Source: Lentisphaerota bacterium (GTDB lineage: Bacteria; Verrucomicrobiota; Kiritimatiellia; UBA8416; VGWJ01). From it: a DNA stretch of 43,900 nucleotides. Positions 9,340-16,944 of the stretch are shown piece by piece (positions within the stretch are counted from its first letter, which is position 1; each line of letters starts with the position of its first letter). The stretch covers positions 1 through 43,900 of the forward strand of contig VGWJ01000019.1 in assembly GCA_016873635.1 (NCBI GenBank), read 5' to 3'. The notes below the pieces were generated by a model. It made no database searches. It saw only the letters and a program-made list of their open reading frames with translations, and was not told where the DNA came from. Position numbers and translations under genes: made by a program.

Positions 9340-10512
9340 ATGAAGAAAAAGACCGGATCGCTTCCTCTACCGCGGCCGCCGCCGGCAACACCGCCGGCGA
9401 AACGAATACCGACGCCGGCGCCCGGGCCCACGCGGCTGCGCGCCATCTTCGACCGCAATCCGGTTGTGGCCGTTCCGCGCGGTTCCCGGGGAGAGCGCGC
9501 GACGTCCCTGAAACGCGTGATCATGCCGGGGGACCGCGCAGCCGGACGCATGGCGCTGCCATCCGCGGCCGCCGCCGCCGCGGAGAAGCGTCGGCGCACC
9601 ATTGCGGCCGCGGCCGACGGCGCGCCGCCGCCGGCCGGGCGCTTGTCCGCAAGCGACGCCGTCAAGCGCCGGCATTTCTGGCGGGACCAGGGCCGGGTGG
9701 GAAAGGACCGCTATCGGCTCGATGAGCTGGTGGCCATGGGAGGGTACGGGCGGGTCTACAGGGCGCGCGACGTGCTCATCGACATCCGGGTCGCAATCAA
9801 GATCCTGAACGCCGCCGCCACGCGCGACGCGGGGGCCGCGCTGGCGTTCCGGCGCGAGGCCCGCGCGGCGATGCAGCTTTCGCACCCGAACGTCGTGCGC
9901 CTGTACAACGTGTGCAAATCCGGCGCGGTCTACTTCCTCGTGATGGAGTTCGTGGAAGGCTACGATCTCCGAAACGTGCTCAGGCAGCTCGGCCCGCTGA
10001 CGCCGGAAAAAACGGCACGGGTGATCGAGGGATGCGCGGAGGGCATGGGCCACGCGCACCGCCGCGGCGTGCTGCACAACGACCTCAAGCCGGAGAATCT
10101 CATGATCGACCCGGCGGGCGTCGTCAAGGTGATCGACTTCGGCATCGCGACGCTGAAGCGGGCGCGCGCGGACGCCGAACACGTTGAGGGTACGCCCGCC
10201 TACATGAGCCCGGAACAGCTCCGGGGCGATCCGCTGGACGCGCGTTCCGACCAGTTCGCGCTGGCGGTCATTGCCTGCGAACTGCTGACCGGCGAGCCGC
10301 CGTTTTCGTGCGACGAGAGCGTGGAGCGCCAGCTCGCCGCCCGCGCGGCGGTTGAGCTGCGCGGCGTGCCGGAAGCGGTCGCCGGGGTCCTGGCGCGGGC
10401 CCTGCACCCGGAGCCTGCGCGGCGCTGGGAATCGGTGACGGAGTTCGCGGCGGCGCTGTCGGCGGCGGCGCGCGGCACGAGCGAGGCAGGGCCGGTTCTC
10501 AGCGCGCCCTGA
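9340..10512 (+). CDS. Serine/threonine protein kinase
   Basis: A 390-residue Hanks-type kinase. Residues 1-120 are low-complexity (Pro, Ala, Arg) and probably disordered; the kinase domain spans about 125-380. Visible motifs are the glycine loop (MGGYGRVY, about 133-140), the ATP-binding lysine (VAIKIL, about 153), the catalytic loop HNDLKPEN (about 246), DFG (266) and GTPAYMSPEQ. The catalytic loop has HND instead of HRD, so this is a non-RD kinase and may not depend on activation-loop phosphorylation. No transmembrane segment or sensor domain follows. The start is 11 bases after the activase stop, without a Shine-Dalgarno site. A weak TTGTCT / TAAGTA promoter sits just upstream. Confidence 0.88.
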   Translation: MKKKTGSLPLPRPPPATPPAKRIPTPAPGPTRLRAIFDRNPVVAVPRGSRGERATSLKRVIMPGDRAAGRMALPSAAAAAAEKRRRTIAAAADGAPPPAGRLSASDAVKRRHFWRDQGRVGKDRYRLDELVAMGGYGRVYRARDVLIDIRVAIKILNAAATRDAGAALAFRREARAAMQLSHPNVVRLYNVCKSGAVYFLVMEFVEGYDLRNVLRQLGPLTPEKTARVIEGCAEGMGHAHRRGVLHNDLKPENLMIDPAGVVKVIDFGIATLKRARADAEHVEGTPAYMSPEQLRGDPLDARSDQFALAVIACELLTGEPPFSCDESVERQLAARAAVELRGVPEAVAGVLARALHPEPARRWESVTEFAAALSAAARGTSEAGPVLSAP

Positions 10513-10870
10513 GATGCAGCCACAGCGCGGCGGCGGCCGCGCCGGCGGCGTTGGCGCCCATATCCCCGAGTGAGAACGCGCGGTCGGCGGGCCCGAGGGC
10601 GCCCTGCATCCATTCCAGGAGCGCGCCGTAGCACGCGCAAAGCGCGGCAACGGCGGCCGGCCGTATCCCGCGCGCCGCGCGCGTCCGCCACGACCAGACC
10701 AGGGCGAGCCAGCCGTACATGGCCGCGTGCGCCACCTTGTCGAAGTGGGGGATGAGTCCCGGCATGTCGCCGAAAGCGCGACCCGGCATCAGCGAAGCGA
10801 CGCCGACGGCCAGGGTGCTGAGCGCGCACACGATCGCGCGCGCGCGGGGCGATGCGTTTGACGGACGCAT
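10499..10870 (-). CDS. VanZ-like family protein
   Basis: A small membrane protein (123 residues) with about four hydrophobic segments and the VanZ-family pattern HFDKVAHAAMYGWLAL followed by GALLEWMQG. VanZ-like proteins occur widely with unclear function; VanZ itself gives low-level teicoplanin resistance. The ATG at 10870 is preferred to a TTG at 10906: a TTGACT box (10906-10901) and a weak GACACT box (10883-10878) place the expected transcript start at this ATG. It overlaps the convergent kinase gene by 14 bases. Confidence 0.75.
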   Translation of the reverse strand: MRPSNASPRARAIVCALSTLAVGVASLMPGRAFGDMPGLIPHFDKVAHAAMYGWLALVWSWRTRAARGIRPAAVAALCACYGALLEWMQGALGPADRAFSLGDMGANAAGAAAAALWLHLRAR

Positions 10871-11005
10871 GGCGGGCAGTGTCGGCGTTGGCGGCGGCGA
10901 AGTCAATCGGCGGATATGCGGACTTTTCGCGGCTTGTGCTCCGCAAACCGCGGCGCCGCTCTTGGAAGGATGCCTGGGCCTTTCCGCGAGGCTTGCTCTG
11001 CGCGG

Positions 11006-11040
11006 TTGAAAGCGCGGCGGCGATGTGCGTAAGATGCGGC
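11006..11040 (+). promoter_or_regulatory. Promoter predicting a leaderless transcript
   Basis: TTGAAA (11006-11011), an 18-base spacer and TAAGAT (11030-11035), with five bases to the ATG at 11041. No Shine-Dalgarno sequence is present, so the mRNA should begin at or next to the start codon. Confidence 0.55.
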
Positions 11041-12021
11041 ATGTCTTTTCTTGAAGTCGAGGATCTGCGGGTGGTCTTTGCGGCGCGGTCGCGGGCGGGG
11101 CGCTCCGTCGCTCTGCGCGCCGTGGACGGCGTGAGCCTGGGCGTGGAGGAGGGCGGCAGCCTGGGCGTGGTGGGCGAGAGCGGCTGCGGCAAGACGACCC
11201 TGGGCAATGCCGTGATCGGCCTGGCGGCGTTGAGCGGCGGCCGGATCGCGTTTCGCGGACGGGACGTGGCGCGGATGAGCGCGGGCGAGCGCAGGGCGTT
11301 CCGGCGGCAGGTGCAGATGGTCTTCCAGGATCCGGTGGGGTCGCTGAACCCGCGCATGTCCGTGGGCGCGGCCATCGCGGAGGTGCTGCACGTGCACGGC
11401 CTGGCCCGCGCGGGCCGCGAATCGGAAGAGCGCGTGGCGGATATGATGCGTTCGGTGGGGCTCGATCCCGAGTATGCCGCGCGCTATCCGCACGAGTTCA
11501 GCGGCGGGCAGCGGCAGCGCGTCGGCATCGCGCGGGCGCTGGCCGTCGGGCCTTCGCTCATCATCGCGGACGAGCCGGTGTCGGCCCTGGACGTATCGGT
11601 GCAGGTGCAGATTCTGAACCTCATGCGCGATCTGCGGCGGAGCATGTCGCTGGCCTACCTGTTCATCGCCCACGACCTGGCGGTGGTGCGTTACATGTGC
11701 GCGCGGATCGCCGTGATGTATCTGGGCCGGATCGTGGAGTCGGGTTTGACGGGCGAGCTTTTCAAGCGGCCGCGGCATCCTTACACCGAGGCGCTTCTTT
11801 CCGCGGTTCCGGACGTGGACCGCGCCCTGGGCAGGGGCGGCGGGGAAGGGGGGCGGATCGTGCTGCGGGGCGACGTGCCTTCGGCCACCGAGCGGATTCC
11901 GGGATGTCCTTTTCATCCGCGCTGCCATCGCGCGAAGGATATCTGCGCGCGGGCCGCCCCGGGGCGCGTGGCGGTTTCGGGAACGCACGACAGCGTGTGC
12001 CATTTCGCCGCGTCTATGTGA
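11041..12021 (+). CDS. Oligopeptide/dipeptide ABC transporter ATPase (OppF/DppF type)
   Basis: ATPase subunit (326 residues) of a peptide-type ABC importer at the cytoplasmic face of the inner membrane. Motifs are Walker A GESGCGKTTL, Q-loop MVFQDPVGSLNPR, signature FSGGQRQRVGIARAL, Walker B LIIADEPVSALD and the switch histidine (FIAHDLAVV). The C-terminal oligopeptide-transporter extension carries the usual cysteine motif (GCPFHPRCHRAKDIC). OppF-type ATPases normally sit in an oppABCDF operon, but no permease, binding protein or OppD neighbour is present here, so partners must be elsewhere. It overlaps the convergent acyltransferase end by 8 bases. Confidence 0.92.
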   Translation: MSFLEVEDLRVVFAARSRAGRSVALRAVDGVSLGVEEGGSLGVVGESGCGKTTLGNAVIGLAALSGGRIAFRGRDVARMSAGERRAFRRQVQMVFQDPVGSLNPRMSVGAAIAEVLHVHGLARAGRESEERVADMMRSVGLDPEYAARYPHEFSGGQRQRVGIARALAVGPSLIIADEPVSALDVSVQVQILNLMRDLRRSMSLAYLFIAHDLAVVRYMCARIAVMYLGRIVESGLTGELFKRPRHPYTEALLSAVPDVDRALGRGGGEGGRIVLRGDVPSATERIPGCPFHPRCHRAKDICARAAPGRVAVSGTHDSVCHFAASM

Positions 12022-12901
12022 GACGCCAGCGGCGGTGCCCCCACATGTACTGGGCGGGGTTCATCCGCACCGCCTCCTCGAGCCTGCGCGTGAGGTCCAC
12101 CAGCACGGCGCGCACGGCCTGTTCGCGGCTGCCGTCCGGCGCGTGCACGATGGGATCCGAAAGGCGCAGGTCGTACCGCGCGGGTCCCGTGCGCAGGCAG
12201 GCCGCGAAGCAGAGGGGCGCGCCGGTAAGCAGGTGCAGCCGGGCGGGCGCCGTGTGCGTGGCGGCGGGGCGGCCGAAGAACTCGATGGGCATGCCGTGGC
12301 TGCGCGCGTGCTGGTCGATCATCAGGGCCACGGCTTCGCCTTCGCGCAGGAGAGGCAGCAGGCGGCGTCCGCTGGCGCCGCGCTTGGGCGTGGTGCGGAA
12401 ACGCTGGCCCGCGCGGCGGCGGAGCATGAAGCGGTCGGCGTAGGGGTTGTTCATGCGCCGCGCCACGGCCGTGAGCGGCTTGAGGTGCGAAAGCGCCTGC
12501 GCGCCGACTTCCCAGCAGCCGAGATGTCCGGTGGCGACGATCAGGCCGCGGGACGGGTCCTCGAGGAGCGCGCGAATGGGCGGATCGGCGTGGAGGGTGA
12601 CATGCCGCCGCCAGGTCTGCTCCGCCAGGAAGCGCGGCGCTTTCAGGGATTCGACCAGCAGCGAAGCGAAATGCCGGAAGGAGGCGCGGGCGACCGCGGC
12701 GGCGCGGGACGGGCTGTCGCAGATGCCCGCGGCCATCAGGTTCGCCACGGCCAGCCGGCGGCGCGCGGGCGCCAGGACAAAGGCGGCGTCGGCCAGCCGC
12801 TCCGCCATGAAACGGGCGGCGGAAAGCGGCAGGGCATCCAGAGGCAGCAGCGCGGCGCGCAGGGCCGCGTACTCCGCGAGGTGACGGGCGGTCTTCAGCA
12901 T
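12014..12901 (-). CDS. LpxL/HtrB-family lipid A acyltransferase
   Basis: A 295-residue inner-membrane-associated enzyme that adds a secondary acyl chain to lipid A. It shows the H-x4-D/E catalytic motif (TGHLGCWE, His126 and Glu131) and the family C-terminus (EEAVRMNPAQYMWGHRRWR). Length is normal. The start at 12901 lies immediately after the pilT-like stop (12903), so its ribosome binding site would lie inside that gene and the two are probably co-transcribed. With lpxK at 36428 it supports a lipid A-containing outer membrane. Whether it adds laurate, myristate or another chain cannot be told. Confidence 0.88.
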   Translation of the reverse strand: MLKTARHLAEYAALRAALLPLDALPLSAARFMAERLADAAFVLAPARRRLAVANLMAAGICDSPSRAAAVARASFRHFASLLVESLKAPRFLAEQTWRRHVTLHADPPIRALLEDPSRGLIVATGHLGCWEVGAQALSHLKPLTAVARRMNNPYADRFMLRRRAGQRFRTTPKRGASGRRLLPLLREGEAVALMIDQHARSHGMPIEFFGRPAATHTAPARLHLLTGAPLCFAACLRTGPARYDLRLSDPIVHAPDGSREQAVRAVLVDLTRRLEEAVRMNPAQYMWGHRRWRLT

Positions 12902-12902
12902 G

Positions 12903-13994
12903 CTACGTGGCGAGAATGCCGCGGCCTTCGTCCAGGAAGATGCCATGCAGGTTCATGCGCAACGCTTCGGGATTCGTGGCGTGACGCATGCCTTCCTCGA
13001 CCGTGATCAGGCCGTTCTGGATCAGGTCGTAGATGGCCTGGTTGAAAGTCTGCATGCCGTCGTCCTGGCCTTTCTCGATGGCGGACGACAGGGCCTCCAA
13101 CTGGTTCTTCTGCAAAAGCTTGCGGACAGTGGGGGAGTTGATCAGGATTTCCACGGCCGGCACCATGCCCCCGTCGACGTCCGGAACCAGGCGCTGGCAG
13201 ATGATGGCGTGCACGTTGCCGGCGATGGCCATGCGGATCTGGTTCTGCTCGGTGGAGGGGAACACGTCCAGCATGCGCGGGATGGCAAGGCTGGCGGTGC
13301 CGGCGTGCAGGGTGGACATGACGAGGTGGCCGGTCTCGGCGGCCACGAGAGCGGTGCGGATGCTGGTCTGGTCGCGCATTTCGCCGATCAGGATCACGTC
13401 CGGATCCTGGCGCAGCAGATGTCGCAGCGCGTTCTCGTAGCTGAGGGTGTCGAGCCCGACTTCGCGCTGCGTTATGAGGGACTCGCCGTCATCGAGCAGG
13501 TATTCGACGGGGTCTTCGACGGTCAGAATGCGCTGGCGCCGGGAGCGGCTGATTTCCGACAGAATGGCGGCGAGCGTCGTGGACTTGCCGCTGCTGGTCG
13601 TGCCGGTGAGCAGGATGATGCCGCGTTCGGCGTAGGCCAGTTGTTTGATCTGGGGCGGGAGGCGCAGCTCGTCGAACGACGGCACCTTGGACTTGACGTG
13701 GCGCAGGGCGATCGCGGGCACGTTCTGGGCCACGAACACGTTGACGCGGAAACGGCCCACGCCGGGCTCAACCAGCGAGAAGTCGACCTCGTGTTCGGTC
13801 TTGAAACGCGCCTGCAGGTGCGGCGGCACGATGTCGTCCACGATGTCGGAGACGTCCTTGTCGGAAAGCGGTTCGAACCCGGCCGGCACTATGGTCCGGC
13901 TGATCCGCAGGAAGGGCTGCTGCCCCGCCTTGATATGCACATCGGAAGCGCGTCTTTCGACGGCCTTGGACAACAGATCGCGTATTATTGACAT
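12903..13994 (-). CDS. pilT: Type IV pilus retraction ATPase (PilT/PilU family)
   Basis: A 363-residue hexameric ATPase that depolymerises type IV pili for twitching, uptake or surface sensing. It shows Walker A GTTSSGKST (131-139), the Asp box with VEDPVEY (about 159), Walker B DVILIGEMRD (199-208) and the His box TGHLVMSTLHAG (221-232). Length matches PilT/PilU. GAGGGG lies about 7 bases before the ATG. No pilin or other pil gene is in the window. PilU cannot be excluded from sequence alone. It is followed directly by the lipid A acyltransferase. Confidence 0.9.
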   Translation of the reverse strand: MSIIRDLLSKAVERRASDVHIKAGQQPFLRISRTIVPAGFEPLSDKDVSDIVDDIVPPHLQARFKTEHEVDFSLVEPGVGRFRVNVFVAQNVPAIALRHVKSKVPSFDELRLPPQIKQLAYAERGIILLTGTTSSGKSTTLAAILSEISRSRRQRILTVEDPVEYLLDDGESLITQREVGLDTLSYENALRHLLRQDPDVILIGEMRDQTSIRTALVAAETGHLVMSTLHAGTASLAIPRMLDVFPSTEQNQIRMAIAGNVHAIICQRLVPDVDGGMVPAVEILINSPTVRKLLQKNQLEALSSAIEKGQDDGMQTFNQAIYDLIQNGLITVEEGMRHATNPEALRMNLHGIFLDEGRGILAT

Positions 13995-14211
13995 GGCTGC
14001 CCCTCTTGCCGCGGCGCGGCCTGAAGAAACGCTTCAGGATCGAAAGCCGCGCCTCCGCCGACAAGCATCTATCACATTGCGCCGGCGCTTGCCACCATTA
14101 TGAGCAAAAAGCTCTGGACGCAGGGGGGCGCACCGGGAATACTGCGCCCTTGCCGACGCGGTCGACGGCGAGCGGCGGGCGGGTTGTCCTGCGGCGGGAA
14201 GGGCCGACAGC

Positions 14212-14691
14212 ATGAAGGAATCGCTGCGCACGGGAGTGACATTCGGTCTGACCTCGGCCGTGATCACGACGCTGGGCCTGATCGTGGGGCTGCACTCCGG
14301 AACGCACTCGCGAATGGTCGTGATGGGCGGAATTCTGACCATTGCGATTGCCGACGCTTTCTCCGACGCGCTCGGCATCCACGTATCGGAGGAATCGGAG
14401 AACGTTCACACGGCCGTGCAGATCTGGGTCGCCACGATTGCCACGTTCCTGGCGAAGTTCATCTTCGCGCTGACCTTTGCGGTGCCCGTGGCGCTTCTCC
14501 CGCTGGGCACGGCCATCGTGGTGAGCCTGGCATGGGGGCTGTGCATTCTGGCGGCGTTGAGTTGGGCCATGGCCAGATCGCAGGGCGAGGCGCCGTGGAA
14601 GATCGTGGGCGAGCACATTCTTATCGCCGTGGCCGTGATCGGGATCACGCACAAGGTGGGGGAATGGATTTCCGTCTATGCGCCTGCCTGA
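14212..14691 (+). CDS. Short VIT1/CCC1-like membrane protein
   Basis: A 159-residue integral membrane protein with about five hydrophobic segments. The N-terminal part resembles the VIT1/CCC1 iron/manganese transporter family (GLTSAVITTLGLIVGL, ADAFSDALGIHVSEESEN). It lacks the large cytoplasmic metal-binding domain and is shorter than the usual ~230 residues. A role in divalent-metal movement is possible but only inferred from family resemblance. GGGAAGG about 10 bases upstream supports the ATG at 14212. Its end overlaps the convergent histidine kinase by 16 bases. Confidence 0.7.
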   Translation: MKESLRTGVTFGLTSAVITTLGLIVGLHSGTHSRMVVMGGILTIAIADAFSDALGIHVSEESENVHTAVQIWVATIATFLAKFIFALTFAVPVALLPLGTAIVVSLAWGLCILAALSWAMARSQGEAPWKIVGEHILIAVAVIGITHKVGEWISVYAPA

Positions 14692-15800
14692 GGCAGCAGG
14701 ACCGAGAAGGTCGTGCCCTGGCCCACGGCCGAGCGCACCTCGATCATGCCCTTGTGCTCGCCGACGATCCCGCGCGAAATCGACAGCCCCAGCCCGGTGC
14801 CCTTGCCCTTCTCCTTGGTCGTGAAGAAGGACTGGAAGACGTCGTCGAGATGCTCGGGCGGAATGCCGCCGCCCGTGTCGCTGACATCGCAGCGCCAGTA
14901 AGCGGTTCCGTCGCGCACCTCCGGCTCGATGGCGATCTTCAGGTCGCGCCGCTCGCGGTCGGCCATGGCGTCGCAGGCATTGCCGACGAGATTGACCAGG
15001 ACCTGTTCCAGGCGGTTGGGACATCCCGTGACGTAGTGCCGGCCCTTGCGCACGGCGCTCTCGACCGTGACGCGCGCGGCCATGACCTTGTTGTTGGTCA
15101 TGAAAAGCGCGTCCGCGACCGTGTCGTGCAGGTCCACGGCTTCCATCTTCTCGGCCATGCCCCGCGAGAAACCGCGCAGGTGGTCGGCCAGCTTCTGGAT
15201 GGACTTGCAGGCCTTGCCGATGTCGCGGCTCCAGCCCTGGAGTTTTTCGACGGGCAGCTCGGCCGGCGGCTTCCCCGCCTGGAGGCTGCGCGTGAGCATT
15301 TCGTTCGAAAGCAGGACCACGGTCAGGGGGTTGTTGATGTCATGGGCCACGCCCGAGGCGAGCTCGCCGATGGCGGCCAGGCGTCCCGCGTGGACCAGGC
15401 CGTCGCGCAATTCCTTGATCACCCGGATGTCGCGCAGGATGGAGAACGTGCGCAGGAAGCGTCCGTTGTCGTCATAGATGCCGAAGGAGCGGATCTCCAC
15501 GGGGATGCGCGTACCGTCCTTGGCCTTGATCAGGCTCTCGACCGTGTAGTCGCCCGTGCGCTTGAGGTCCGAGAAGCCGGCCTCAAGCGCTTCGAGGACT
15601 TCCTCGGCGTAGATCTGCCGGATGTTCATGCCCAGCAGTTCGTCGCGCGTGTAGCCGAGCAACTTCTCGGCCTTGGCGTTGATGAAGACGATGTTTCCCC
15701 CGTCGTCCACGGACTGGATGATGTCGGGGAAGTTGTCCAGGAGGATCTCGAATATGTCCGCGTCAGGAATGTCCGTCCGGTTGATGCGCATTTGCGGCAT
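14676..15800 (-). CDS. PAS-domain sensor histidine kinase
   Basis: A 374-residue soluble two-component kinase. A PAS sensor domain (about 14-125; IVFINAKAEKLLGYTRDELLG, SLIKAKDGTRIPVEIRS) is followed by a dimerisation/phosphoacceptor helix with His153 (GVAHDINNPLT) and a HATPase domain with N box (NLVGNACDAM), G1 (DTGGGIP), F (FTTKEKGKGTG) and G2 (GTGLGLSIS). It has no membrane segment and no adjacent response regulator, so it is an orphan kinase sensing a cytoplasmic cue. GGAGGA nine bases before the ATG supports start 15800. It is adjacent to, and on the same strand as, the sigma-54-type surface protein gene. No direct link is shown, because a strong terminator lies between them. Confidence 0.92.
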   Translation of the reverse strand: MPQMRINRTDIPDADIFEILLDNFPDIIQSVDDGGNIVFINAKAEKLLGYTRDELLGMNIRQIYAEEVLEALEAGFSDLKRTGDYTVESLIKAKDGTRIPVEIRSFGIYDDNGRFLRTFSILRDIRVIKELRDGLVHAGRLAAIGELASGVAHDINNPLTVVLLSNEMLTRSLQAGKPPAELPVEKLQGWSRDIGKACKSIQKLADHLRGFSRGMAEKMEAVDLHDTVADALFMTNNKVMAARVTVESAVRKGRHYVTGCPNRLEQVLVNLVGNACDAMADRERRDLKIAIEPEVRDGTAYWRCDVSDTGGGIPPEHLDDVFQSFFTTKEKGKGTGLGLSISRGIVGEHKGMIEVRSAVGQGTTFSVLLPQAGA

Positions 15801-15883
15801 GGATGCCGATCCTCCGCCGGAAACCGGGCCAGCCTCTCAGGCCCGCGGGTGAAGTGTCAAGGATTGTTGTTGTCCGGGCGCAC

Positions 15884-15916
15884 AAAAAAAACCGCGCCCC
15901 CACGAAGGGAGCGCGG
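15884..15916 (-). terminator. Strong intrinsic terminator
   Basis: Read on the minus strand: a 10-bp stem CCGCGCTCCC / GGGGGCGCGG with loop TTCGT, then eight T residues. It lies 27 bases past the stop of the sorted surface protein gene and separates it from the histidine kinase. Confidence 0.9.
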
Positions 15917-15942
15917 CTTTACAGGAAATCCTGGATTCGTTT

Positions 15943-16506
15943 TCAGCCGACCAGGCGCTTGATCGCGGCAAGGCCCAGCATCGCCACGCCGAGCAACATC
16001 GCCGTCGCACCACCGTCCGGGGTGGAATGCGGATTGAAAAGGGACCAGTGCGAAATGCCGTACCCGCGGCGCCGCGAGGGGGGCAGTGTGGCGGGCAGCT
16101 CGAACAACCCGCTCAACCCGCCCACGTACCAGACGACCGACCCGTAGTTCGGTCCGTCGTACTTGGCAATCAGATACGTGTAGCCGCTCCCGAAGTCCCC
16201 CGTGTTCGATCCGCCGTCGTCCTTTATGGAACCCGCGGCCGTGGCCAGAGGGGCTCCCGGAGGAAGGGGATTCGACGAACGCGTATACCTTTCGGAGCCG
16301 ATCTGCGTCGGACCGCTCGGAGCGGGCATGCCGATCAGACTGTTGATATAGGTGGCTTCATCCGAAGGGCTTGAAGGAATACCATCGTTGATGTAGCCGA
16401 GATACTCCGTACTCGAAGTATCCAGAAGAATTGCACTTGCCGTCTGGGTCAGCCCCATCAGGCAGGCGACGGCCATCAGACCCGCCACCATTCTTGCCGT
16501 CTTCAT
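15943..16506 (-). CDS. Secreted protein with PDGG (VPDSG-CTERM-like) sorting tail
   Basis: A 187-residue exported protein. It has a signal peptide (MKTARMVAGLMAVACLMGLTQTASA) and a C-terminal sorting tail made of a PDGG motif (STPDGGATAM), a hydrophobic helix (LLGVAMLGLAAI) and basic end (KRLVG). That matches the VPDSG-CTERM class known from Verrucomicrobiota, which is processed by an exosortase-type transpeptidase (none is in this window). The mature part is rich in Gly/Ser/Pro with a YLIAKYDGPNYGSVVWYVGG stretch seen in other PEP-CTERM-type exported proteins. The start is fixed by GGGAGGA upstream of the ATG at 16506. A sigma-54-type promoter lies upstream and a strong terminator downstream, so it is monocistronic. 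Confidence 0.82.
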   Translation of the reverse strand: MKTARMVAGLMAVACLMGLTQTASAILLDTSSTEYLGYINDGIPSSPSDEATYINSLIGMPAPSGPTQIGSERYTRSSNPLPPGAPLATAAGSIKDDGGSNTGDFGSGYTYLIAKYDGPNYGSVVWYVGGLSGLFELPATLPPSRRRGYGISHWSLFNPHSTPDGGATAMLLGVAMLGLAAIKRLVG

Positions 16507-16570
16507 CGCTCTTCCTCCCTTTTGCTTAGTGCCTCTTGCGAACAACTTGTCCGCCGTTCTGCCGGATAAT

Positions 16571-16587
16571 TAGCACGGTCCGTGCCA
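16571..16587 (-). promoter_or_regulatory. Sigma-54 (-24/-12) promoter
   Basis: Minus-strand TGGCACG-GACC-GTGCTA matches the RpoN consensus TGGCACG-N4-TTGCA/T except for one base (TTGC to GTGC), with the exact 10-base interval between the invariant GG and GC. The predicted start is near 16561, giving a leader of about 55 bases before the ATG at 16506. Known PEP-CTERM systems are often controlled by RpoN and a PrsR-type activator, which fits the encoded protein. Confidence 0.7.
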
Positions 16588-16680
16588 GATATAGAATGGC
16601 TGTCAGCTACGGAGTCAGGACATTGGCCGTAAGTGATTCATAAACCAACACGTACAAAACTCACCGTAGCCATTGCCCCG

Positions 16681-16712
16681 CCGCTTATCATGTTTGAGAA
16701 GCGGTATTTTTT
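16681..16712 (+). terminator. Orphan terminator-like hairpin
   Basis: CCGCTT (16681-16686) pairs with AAGCGG (16699-16704), with additional TCA/TGA pairing inside, followed by TATTTTTT. It points along the plus strand but no plus-strand gene precedes it since 14691, so it may end a small RNA or insulate rpoD. Confidence 0.5.
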
Positions 16713-16730
16713 GTCAGATATTCCGACAAA
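16710..16730. promoter_or_regulatory. Dyad, candidate activator site for the sigma-54 promoter
   Basis: TTTGTC-N9-GACAAA is a perfect inverted repeat about 125-160 bases upstream of the sigma-54-type promoter at 16571-16587, the usual distance for an enhancer-binding activator. A looser TGTC...GACA pair lies nearer the promoter, at about 16602-16623. Its use as an activator site is inference. The remaining gap to rpoD shows nothing else clear. Confidence 0.4.
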
Positions 16731-16906
16731 GGTCTGACCGGCCCGTGGCCGGCTGCGCCGTCCGTAACGTGGAATTATCGTGGTGGCCGTGAACATTCCT
16801 CGTTCGGCGGGCGATCACGGATCATCCGCGACATTTTTCCACATTTCCATTGCGGGTGAAAGGGGCATGTGTTAGACAACGTGTTTCCGGTTTGACCGGA
16901 GAAGTA

Positions 16907-16915
16907 TGGTACAAT
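16907..16915 (+). promoter_or_regulatory. Extended -10 promoter of rpoD
   Basis: TGGTACAAT combines a TGn extension with a TACAAT -10 box. No good -35 lies at 16-18 bases, since the nearby TTGACC is only 12 bases away. Transcription would start near 16922, leaving a 20-odd-base leader with a GGGGGTG ribosome binding site. Confidence 0.55.
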
Positions 16916-16944
16916 TGTGCCCTGAGCAGGTTGGGGGGTGACGC

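Noticed and set aside
4949-9391. 1480-codon open frame on the minus strand
   Set aside because: It is antisense to the activase-type gene across its whole length, has Arg/Gln/His-rich low-complexity translation and no motif. High third-position GC in the real gene leaves the opposite frame free of stops.
9367-10650. 427-codon minus-strand frame over the kinase
   Set aside because: Antisense to clear kinase motifs; composition artefact of GC-rich coding sequence.
12035-13991. Plus-strand frames of about 320-360 codons across the acyltransferase and pilT genes
   Set aside because: They are antisense to genes with unambiguous motifs; no ribosome binding site or domain of their own.
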